Shown: positions 56,527-64,000 of the stretch, in pieces | Position numbering within the stretch: position 1 is the first letter of the stretch | How the letters are laid out: each line of letters begins with the position of its first letter | Assembly (NCBI RefSeq): GCF_032118995.1 | Contig: NC_092659.1 | Span: forward strand, 16,424,177 to 16,488,176 | From: Asterias amurensis | Lineage: Eukaryota > Echinodermata > Asteroidea > Forcipulatida > Asteriidae | Direction of reading: 5' to 3' | DNA length: 64,000 nt | Position numbers and translations under genes: made by a program | Notes under the pieces: generated by a model | Told to the model about the DNA's origin: nothing | The model's database searches: none | The model's input: only the letters and a program-made list of their open reading frames with translations

Positions 56527-56896
56527 CTAAAGACTCTGGACACTATTGATAATTGTCAAAGACCAGTCTTCTCACTTGGTGTATCTCAACATATATTAAA
56601 ATAACAAACCTGTGAAAATTTGAGCTGAATCGGTCGTCGAAGTTGTGAGATAAAAATGAAAGAAAAAACACCCTTGTCACACGAAGTTGTGTGCTTTCAG
56701 ATGCTTGATTTCGAGCCACAAATTCTTAATCTGTGGAAAATTACTTCTTTCTCGATAACTACATGTACGTCACTTCAGAGGGAGCCGTTTCTCACAATGT
56801 TTTATACTATCAACCTCTCCCCATTACTCGTTACCAGGTAAGGTTTTATGCTAATAATTATTTTGAGTAATTACCAATAGTGTCCACTCTCTTTAA
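56527..56896 (+). mobile_element. TTAA-ended MITE
   Basis: CTAAAGACTCTGGACACTAT to AGTGTCCACTCTCTTTAA, with a shortened central hairpin (a deletion around the GAGACCTC arm). Confidence 0.85.
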
Positions 56897-57409
56897 ATGA
56901 TTCAAACATGAACTGGGAGGCTCTAAACATACTGTACAAGTAGTCTAACTGCATATCTGCCTGTAGTGAAAACCAAGGTTTTTGCCAAGATTTGGTTAAA
57001 AAGGATTTCAAAATTTGCTGGAAATTTTAAAACCGGATATCCAAATTGTTTACTCACAACACATTTACATGTACATGTAAATGACACTTAAAACAAAGTG
57101 TCCAAATTTAAAACAGAGTGTCCAAAAGACACCGAGACAACCTTCTGACTAATACATGTGGTGAAAACCTTGTGTAACCCTTGCAATGCTCCTAGTCTAC
57201 ACATGCTAGATCATACAGCTTTAGAAGCTACTGGCCCATAATTGTCCTTGAACATTGCCTTGGTGCCCTTTGAAATACTATTCCTTTAGGAATGACAAAA
57301 GTGCCCTGTGTTGGTGCGAGTGCAACTGTATTGTACAGTAAACTATTGCATGTGAGGGATCAACTGTGAAACGGTGCAAAATCACTCAGTCGAGAGACTA
57401 AAATCACAC

Positions 57410-57594
57410 GGGCCCAGTTTCATAGAGCTGCTTAAATTAAGTACAAAAGAAGCTAAGCACAATACCAGAATAAGGTTACCAGCCAAACTACCATGTCACA
57501 TGTACAATTTGTGACTGGTAAAATGCTCAGTTCTGCTTAGCAGAAAATTGTCGAGCAAAATTGTCTGCTTTAACAGCTCCAGGAAATTGGGCCC
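57410..57594. mobile_element. GGGCCC-AATTTCAT element copy
   Basis: GGGCCCAGTTTCATAGAGCT and GCTTAAATTAAG on the left pair with TTTAACAGCTCCAGGAAATT and GGGCCC on the right. About 185 bp, downstream of the protease stop codon. Confidence 0.75.
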
Positions 57595-57757
57595 ACGCAT
57601 TTTCAATGTCGGGGAAGTCTCACATAATGACACCATACCTCTAGTCCTCTTCATGTAACTTGACTCAAAAAATGGCCGACAGTGAGTAGACAGTAGCTGG
57701 AAGTGATATCAGTGGAAGGGGTTCAATGTATACATCTTCTTGTAGTTCATCAGTGTC

Positions 57758-60700
57758 TTATTGGATCCACTCCTCCACCGCCTTGAAGATGGTGTCCCTG
57801 GCCTGTACGAGCTCCGGCGGGTCTGATGGAAGCTTTGGATACATGTTCGCACAATGAGCAGTACCTGACAGATCAAACAAGCCAAAATTTATTGTCCCTT
57901 GACATCACTCCGCTTGATACTAAAGGTAGGGTTATACTTTGATACTGACCTTGAAAATTGTTTTGGGGACTTTTAAACTAAAAAGTTCACTTGTTTTAAA
58001 GCCATCGGACACCTTCTGAACAGACCAAAAATTCAAAGTTCACAGATTAACAAATAACTTACAGGGTTTACAGAAGGTAATTGTGAAAGACTTCCCTTGA
58101 AATATTATTCCATAAATTGCTTTACTTTTTGAGAAAACATCAAAAAAATTATCAATTCTCGATATCGAGATTTATTTTAAACACATGTCATGACTGGGCG
58201 AAACAAGCAGAAATAAGGGTGGGTTTTCCCGTTTTTTTCTCCCAACTCCAATGACCTTTTGAGCCTAACTTTGCACAGGTTTGTTATTTTACAAACAAGT
58301 TGTAATACACAAAGTGTGGGCCTTTGGACAATACTGTTTACCAATGTTGTGCGATTGCTTTAAAGATAGTTTTTTCAGCAATATGCCCTCCTTGATTACA
58401 AACCAATACAAACATTTGAATCTGTGAAACAATTTATACGTAAATTGTTTCTCAAATTTTTGAGAGTTGGTGTCCATTGGCAAATGATGGGGCCAGAAAA
58501 GCGGCTGGCAATTGACCCAACATGGGTTCTGGACACGACAAACTGAGAAGAATATGTTGATGATCTATTGCTGGCTGCCTGGTGGTTGCAGCTGTAGTAG
58601 ATCAGAGATGTAAATATAAGATGGAGACTGTTTATTGTGAGCTTTGCACACAAGAAGAAGGACTTTGAGTTTGATGCGATGTTATATTGGGGAGCCAATG
58701 AAGGGCAATGATATCCGCTACGTAATAACTTTGGTTGATTGACTATTTCAAGTACAAGTGATACACACACAAAATGTATCCCGTTTACGCTTTGACACAA
58801 AATTGTAGTATTTACCATGTATGTAGACTGCTTGCTCTTCATCCGAGATGTCTTTGGTTATGCCAAGATAATGCCAGGGGTCTATAGAGCCGTTAGGAAA
58901 GATCACCTTGGTCGCTCGGATGCCCATACCGCCGTAGTTGGTGTTTGTACGAGCGATACCCTGGGAAAGTGTTGACTTATTGAACTGCTTGCCGTAGATG
59001 TCTGAGCACATCTGCAGAGAAAAACTAACCAACAGAAAAAGATAAACAAGTTTAATAAAAAGCGAGTCAAATTTCATGGCTCGGTGTTTTGGCAGTTATT
59101 GAATTTTTCAAGCAGGGGGTGGGGGGTATACAAGCTTGCCACATAAGGCTTAAAGCCATACTTGGTATAGACCCCTTGCGATATGCGCAGCGTACTCACA
59201 TGAGCCTATCCTGGGTGTCATTTTGGGTGTTCAAATCGGATACAAACTGACACGAAAGAGAGTTGGCACCCAAAATTACGTGCACTGTTCGGCGGCACTT
59301 TCTGAATTGTGTAAGAAATCAATAGCTGACCCTTGCTTAGCGCGAAATGCTACAGGTACGCTGAGGTCATGCGCAAGGTTTTACGCACAGAGAACAGATA
59401 ACTGTCCAATGATTTGCCTCCTTTTTTAAAAGTGTGACATCATATGCAATGGGTCTATAGTGGCTACAAAAAGTTACCCTAGAGGGGATTTCAATCAACA
59501 TAAGACAGTGATTTGTTTTGGAGGGAGCAGGAAAAAACTCTGCCAGTATCCTTTCCAAGGGGCTCGTGATGCTTTAACAGCCCAGGACTTTCACTCTTTG
59601 GGGCAACAGGTATTTTTCTGCTCGAGTGTGGAACCAACTTCCCCTGACTGTCACCTCCATCTACACAAATATTCAAGACAAACTTAAATCTCAAAGTTCT
59701 AATTAGTCTTTCCTCCTCAAGCGCCATGAGGCGCCTTCGTACATGTTGTAAGGCAGATATCAGCGCCATATTAAATTATTTATTTTCTCTATTATTATTT
59801 ATTATTATTAATAACTCCTATCACACACTGCATTACCTTAGGGGGAAGTGTTGTCCAAAGGGTTGATCTTTGCCATCTGACGTCTGGAAGAATCCAAACT
59901 CTGTGCATGTTTGGTACACCCACTGTCGACCTATTGAAAAACAAAACAAGATTTTGAAACAATAATAATAATAATAATGATATGGATTCTTACATGTTTT
60001 GACCCCTTGCACGCACGTCAAAAGTGGCGACTGTGCCTTGCTCACCATTTTGGTTGGCAATTATTAGGTTTACAAGTGAACGCCGCGTCGCCTAAAATGC
60101 ACACTTCACTAAATAACGCACAGTGACATTGCCCAGCAGTAAGGCGCAACCAAGATTATCGATGATGACCGTCAGGTGAATTGGGTCAATATCGCTCATA
60201 TCCGTCACTCAGTGACGCTCAAGTATTTTCCTGCAAGGTATTGTGGAGCTAGGTTTTTGACGTATCAGACATATTCCTTTTACATAGCACCCTCTACTGG
60301 TTTACAAGGCGCTGTGGTGCCATGATGCCAACCAAGCCAGGATCACCAGAAGCGACCTCTTCTCTTTACGATGAGTGCACTGTTATGTTCATTTATGTGC
60401 ACTACACAACACACAAGACCAGCGGCTATACATTCTGTCCGAAGGTAGAGCATTAACACTTTAAGTGTCTTGCTTAAGGACACGGTGTCACAACCGGGAC
60501 TCAAACTCACACTCTGCTGAACAGAAACAACAGAGCTCGAGTTCAGTGCTCTTTACTGCTCAGCCGCAACACGCCATAAAGGGAAGGTATACATTTGGTA
60601 ATCACTTCTTAAATTGATGGCAATAAACCTTACTTACAGCACCTTTTGATAATATTAACATTTTAAGAATCATTTTACTCAATAAGGGTTTACAAGGTTA

Positions 60701-63700
60701 AGCCGCCACTGCCAAAATCACTGGTGCAACACGTCGGAGAGATGGCTTTAATCCCATTTGATCTGAAGTACGCCGCAACAATGGAGAAGTGTGTCGTGCT
60801 TAAGGACAGAAGTGTCAAGACCGGCACTCAAACTCACACTCTGCTGATAAGAAACAACGGAGCTCGAGTCCAGTGTGTTTGACCACTCAGCCAAGACACC
60901 CCATGTTCCATTGGACAGGTACAGAGTTCCAAAGAGCTTACCTCCTTCCGAAGCTGAGCTTTTCCACGATGTCTCCTTCATATCTTTGATCATAGTGGCG
61001 TATGAGACATCCAGGCATTTCTCTCCATACGTCTTCAAGAGAAGTGAATTAACCGCAGCGTAGCGGTCAATTTCTTCACCGATGGACGCATTTACCATGA
61101 TGTCACACAAAGTGTCAATAGTAATATCTGTGCCAATAGCTCCCTGTAAGAAAAACAAAAATTTAACCCTCTCACTATTGGTGCACATTTTCAATTGAGT
61201 TGCCCCATCATTTGAAACCATCTATATCTATAACCGTCAATAAATGTTACGTCAAATTGTTCAGGGCAAGCTTATGTTCAGCAACCTCCAGATAACAAAA
61301 TTGTGAAAACTTGGGCTCAATCGGTCATTGATGTTGCAAGAAAAAAAAAAAGAAAAAAAAACGCTTGTTGCACAAATCTGCAGGCTTTCCGATGCCTAAA
61401 AAAGGCTTCAGGCCTGTAGTTTTTTTCATTTTCGAGTCATAAATAACCCTTTTCTCCAAAAAATACATTACTTCAGAGGGAGCCGTTTCTCACAATGTTT
61501 TATACTATCAACAGTTGCTCTCTGTTGCTTGTCACCAAGTAAGTTTTTATTTTTTATATACATTTTGAATAATTACCAAACCAGTCCAGTGTGGGGGATG
61601 GGGTGGGGGAAAACGGATATTATGCCCACCTCAAATTTACGATTATCTTTGTTGTACTGCACCACACCGAAGAAATTCCCTGCAATGGACTCGAAGAAAT
61701 TGGAAACATCGTTCGGATTTGATCCATTTAACGGGTTACAAAGTCTGCAAGTATAAAAGGTCGGAACAGAGTAATGATTATTGGATATTGGATATTCACA
61801 CATATCAAAGTAAGCAACCCTATTGCATGTGTTGGTTGAAAGATGTGCTCATGTTTTTGTGGTATTAAGCAGTTCACTTTCGAGGACACAATTAACACAC
61901 AAAACTCTGTATGCAACATAAAGCTGCGTACTTTAAAAGCACCGGACATCTTTTGTATTAATTGTCAAAGACCAGTATTCTCACTTGGTGTATTCAAACA
62001 TGCATAAAATATAATAGATGTTAAATTTATGTGAAAACCAAAATTAATATTCTTTATCCCCGATGCAAATTTAACATCTATTATATCGTTGCGGTACCCG
62101 CTGCCAAAACATAGGATTCGAACTGCCTCTAGCTGCCGGGCAACCTCGGTAGTCTAGTTGGTAAGACACTGCTCTAGAATTGCAAGGGTCGTGGGTTCGA
62201 ATCCCACCCGAGTAACATGCCTGTGATATTTTTTCACAGGACTCGGGAAAGTACTGAGTTTACAGTGCTAACACACATCGGTGTATGGGTAAAAACCAAA
62301 ATTAATATGCATAAAACAACAAACCTGTGAACGTTTTGACTCAATTGGTCTTGAATTGCAGAGAATAATGAAAGAAAAAAACACCCTAGTTACACAAATT
62401 TGTGTGCTTTCATGTGACCGTACCTTTTTCTCAAAAACTTCTTATCAACAGCTCTCCATTGCTCGCTACCAAGTAAGTTTATTTTTATTTTAGTAATAAC
62501 CAACAGTGTCAAATAATGAAAAAAAAGAGATAAATTAAACTAAACAAAAAAAGGAACATTGGAAAAGGCTCAATTACTTAAATGATTTGGAGATGACAGA
62601 CCATCCAACCATGTGCATCAGAAACTGCTCTACTTGAGCTGTAGCAGTCTGTATGTTCTTGTTACACTCGCTGCCATGTTGGGTCGTTGCCAGTGAATCA
62701 CGGACCACTGACACGTAACCTTAATAAAGATTTACAAAATGCGAAAAAAAGATTTTTAATCAGGAAGTCATGTTAAACAGGTACTTGAGCAGGATGTTTT
62801 TAACGGAAATGTTATTTTAACTTGTTTATAATGCGTTAGTTCACCATTAAAATGTAATTTTGATATGTGTACACTTCTGAATTGTTTGTAATTTTCGATT
62901 AAAAAATCAGCCCACAACCTCAAGGTTATGAAAAACTAAAAACACTTCTGCCGTTGAAGGCACGCGTCTAAATGAAAATGCTTTGACATCATGTCTGGTA
63001 GTTTGCTTTGTTATACCTCTACGTTGTAACAAAGCGGATACAAATTGGAGCTCCCAACTATGACGTAACATGAGTGATTACGTAACGGAGCTTTTCGCGA
63101 ATCTTTCAGAAAGCACTGGATAAGGGTATTCAATATTTATAGTCATATGACTCGATTTCCTAATTGATTGAAAATGTTTTAAATGAAATTCAGCAAAGTT
63201 CACGACTTGACACTTTTGTTTAAGCAGGTCTTCAAAATGTGTAAAAATGTTAGCCACCAAATACATAGGGGCCTAGAACCTACACAGTGGTTCAATATAA
63301 TATTGAATTACTTTTGGTTATCACTCTATTTATTGGTTAGAAGCCTACAGCACCATTCAATAGTATAAAGCATTCTGGGAAAAATTTCACTTTAAAACAA
63401 AGTGGTTAAAAGTAAAAAAAAAAAATATATCAGTTTGTATGCCCCAAAGTTTGAATCAGAGATTGTGTATTCCTATTGACCACATTCACCCAATCAGAAT
63501 AATCTTGGATGCCCCACTTTGGTGGGCAATGTCACTGTGCGTTATTCATTGAAGTGCGCATTTTAGGCAATGAAGCGTTCACATGTAAACCTACTGCCCA
63601 CCAAAATGGTGAGCGTGGCACAGTCGCCACGTGTGACGTGTGTGCAAGGGGTCAATTGGGCGCATTCGCAGGGACGTATCACTTCAGATTTTCAGCAATA

Positions 63701-64000
63701 TCTCAAAAACGCGACCACCTTTTGAAAGGATGGTCCCCTTGTCTTTATCCTCTCGGATTAAGACATGAGACCACTCTAGTTCCACTTCTACGTAATAGAG
63801 TCAGAGTTCCTATGATTCCAGTTTCTTTTTTTGTAGAAGACAGCAGCAAAATACCACAGAAAACAAGTTATTTAAATCTCTCTGATGAATATTATTATAA
63901 GGTGTAAAGTCAATGTCAGATTAATCCGATTTACCTGTGAAGTCTAGCTGAGCCAGTACTGGTGCGCTGGTAGCAACAGCTCCATCAACAAGATGAGGAT
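57758..64000 (-). CDS. PRSS16: S28 serine carboxypeptidase, PRSS16-like, 5' part outside
   Basis: S28 enzymes (lysosomal Pro-X carboxypeptidase, DPP7, thymus-specific serine protease) cleave small peptides, usually in endolysosomes or secreted. Exons: 63935->64000, 62578-62719, 61630-61744, 60942-61143, 59837-59930, 58816-59024, 57758-57864, all in phase, giving 310 C-terminal residues of an expected 450-520. Motifs: [20 protein letters not shown], then [68 protein letters not shown], and [19 protein letters not shown], where the Asp before PWH is the likely catalytic Asp. [11 protein letters not shown] carries the catalytic His, and the protein ends [14 protein letters not shown]. The catalytic Ser (GxSxG) should sit in an exon beyond the right edge. 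The acceptor at 59025 (TTGGTTAG) is chosen over the CTGCAG at 59012 because only it keeps the phase. PRSS16 fits better than DPP7 or PRCP from the Cys pattern and LNG segment, but orthology is inferred. Confidence 0.92.
57996..58363 (+). mobile_element. Old diverged member of the TTAA MITE group
   Basis: The ends TTAAAGCCATCGGACACCTT and GTTGTGCGATTGCTTTAA are loosely inverted. The interior keeps GGTTTGTTATTTTAC, TTGTAATACACAAAGTG and TGACCTTTTGAGCCTAA. It lies in the last intron of the protease gene. Confidence 0.5.
58378..58740 (-). mobile_element. Decayed LINE reverse-transcriptase tail
   Basis: The minus strand reads [20 protein letters not shown] and IASRFSGP, then [15 protein letters not shown] across frameshifts. 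This is the order seen at the C-terminus of CR1/L2-like polymerases (PRTHVGSI..F..LAP..WN.LP..LR). It is degraded, lies in a protease intron and is not translated. Confidence 0.55.
59166..59460. mobile_element. ~295-bp element with TATAGACCC ends
   Basis: The left end TATAGACCCCTTGCGATATG and right end CATATGCAATGGGTCTATA are inverted repeats with TA at the borders, suggesting TA target preference (Tc1/mariner-like, inferred). It lies in the intron between protease exons 5 and 6. Confidence 0.65.
59999..60190. repeat. Reverse copy of the GGGGTCAAT dispersed element
   Basis: TTGACCCCTTGCACGCACGT, GTGGCGACTGTGCC, CTCACCATTTTGG, AGGTTTAC, GTGAACG, CTAAAATGCACACTTC and GGGTCAATAT, in the reverse order to 63476-63656. 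Confidence 0.7.
60400..60585 (-). mobile_element. tRNA-derived SINE copy 1
   Basis: On the minus strand GCGGCTGAGCAGTAAAGAGC (A-box region) is followed by ACTCGAGCTCTG, then GAGTTTGAGTCCCGGTTGTG (B-box region) and CACCGTGTCCTTAAGCAAGA. The anticodon arm is not tRNA-like, so it is not a functional tRNA. Confidence 0.65.
60770..60905 (-). mobile_element. tRNA-derived SINE copy 2
   Basis: The same family 250 bp further on: GGTGTCTTGGCTGAGTGGTC, then ACTGGACTCGAGCTCC and GAGTTTGAGTGCCGGTCTTG. It ends 36 bp from the donor of protease exon 4. Confidence 0.65.
61236..61593 (+). mobile_element. Degraded TTAA-group MITE
   Basis: The middle and right part are recognisable (TGGGCTCAATCGGTCATTGA, CAGAGGGAGCCGTTTCTCAC, ATACTATCAACAG, AATTACCAAACCAGTCCAGT), with A-rich insertions and no clean ends. 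Confidence 0.55.
61933..62510 (+). mobile_element. TTAA-group MITE interrupted by a SINE
   Basis: The host left part runs from TTAAAAGCACCGGACATCTT to ATGCATAAAA (62009). The right part resumes at 62307 with ATGCATAAAACAACAAACCT and ends CCAACAGTGTCA. Confidence 0.7.
62010..62306 (+). mobile_element. tRNA-derived SINE with 10-bp target duplication
   Basis: A 297-bp insert flanked by ATGCATAAAA at 62000-62009 and 62307-62316. The A-box-like TAGTCTAGTTGG is at 62150 and the perfect B box GGTTCGAATCC at 62194. The 5' part has an inverted pair, ATAATAGATGTTAAATTT / AAATTTAACATCTATTAT. AAAACCAAAATTAATAT occurs near both ends. Confidence 0.85.
63476..63656. repeat. Dispersed GGGGTCAAT element
   Basis: Plus-oriented copy: TTGACCACATTCACCCAATC, AATAATCTTGGATGCCCCAC, GTGCGTTATTCATTGAAGTG, AAAATGGTGAGCGTGGCACA and GCAAGGGGTCAAT. 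A 132-codon frame over it is not considered coding. It lies in a protease intron. Confidence 0.75.

Noticed and set aside
59012..59017. CTGCAG acceptor for protease exon 6
   Set aside because: It looks stronger locally but breaks the reading phase with exon 5; the TTAG 13 bp upstream keeps phase and adds SFSLQ, fitting the family.
62140..62215. Functional tRNA gene
   Set aside because: The A and B boxes are good, but acceptor and anticodon stems do not pair and it lies in a 297-bp insert with target duplications, so it is a SINE.
63509..63907. 132-codon plus-strand frame
   Set aside because: It is mostly the GGGGTCAAT dispersed element inside an intron of the minus-strand protease gene.

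Overview
The window is metazoan nuclear DNA: AT-rich, GT-AG introns, short conserved exons separated by kilobases of dispersed repeats, and no bacterial, phage or organelle signature. The repeat families (TTAA-flanked MITEs, tRNA-derived SINEs, L2/CR1-like LINE tails) and the protein sequences fit a marine deuterostome. I lean to an echinoderm, probably a sea star, but this is an inference from general resemblance and not a proof.

Five spliced protein-coding genes can be supported, four recognised. (1) A phospholipid scramblase runs on + from 3920 to 27488 in seven coding exons. Its last intron is about 18 kb and its last coding exon only 27 nt. (2) An unrecognised gene lies antisense inside that last intron (about 21694-25723, -), with four phase-consistent exons and a probable terminal exon. 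(3) EIF4E2 (4EHP, cap-binding translational repressor) is on - from 38624 down to at least 33653; its short terminal exon was not found. (4) MED4 (Mediator subunit 4) is on + from 38997 to 48091, complete in six exons. EIF4E2 and MED4 are head to head with about 370 bp between start codons, so they probably share a bidirectional promoter. (5) The 3' part of an S28-family serine carboxypeptidase (PRSS16-like) is on - from the right edge down to 57758, in seven exons; its catalytic Ser exon lies beyond the window.

Layout: 1-3.9 kb is intergenic, with a MITE and one weak exon candidate. 3.9-27.5 kb is the scramblase with arrays, foldbacks and the nested gene in its introns. 27.5-33.6 kb is a repeat-rich intergenic block (MITEs, SINEs, nested insertions, a tandem array). 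33.6-48.1 kb is the EIF4E2/MED4 pair. 48.07-48.7 kb is a tandem array built from copies of the MED4 3' end. 49.08-56.06 kb is a 7 kb satellite of 40-bp units centred on a 20-bp perfect palindrome. 56.1-64 kb is the protease gene with SINE, LINE and MITE insertions in its introns.

The genes do not form a pathway. The most distinctive structural features are the palindromic satellite with higher-order organisation, the tandem repeat derived from the MED4 stop-codon region, the long-intron scramblase with a gene nested antisense, and many self-complementary mobile elements, several nested in or fused to each other. Exon borders were read by hand from splice motifs and reading phase, and no alignment or search was run.
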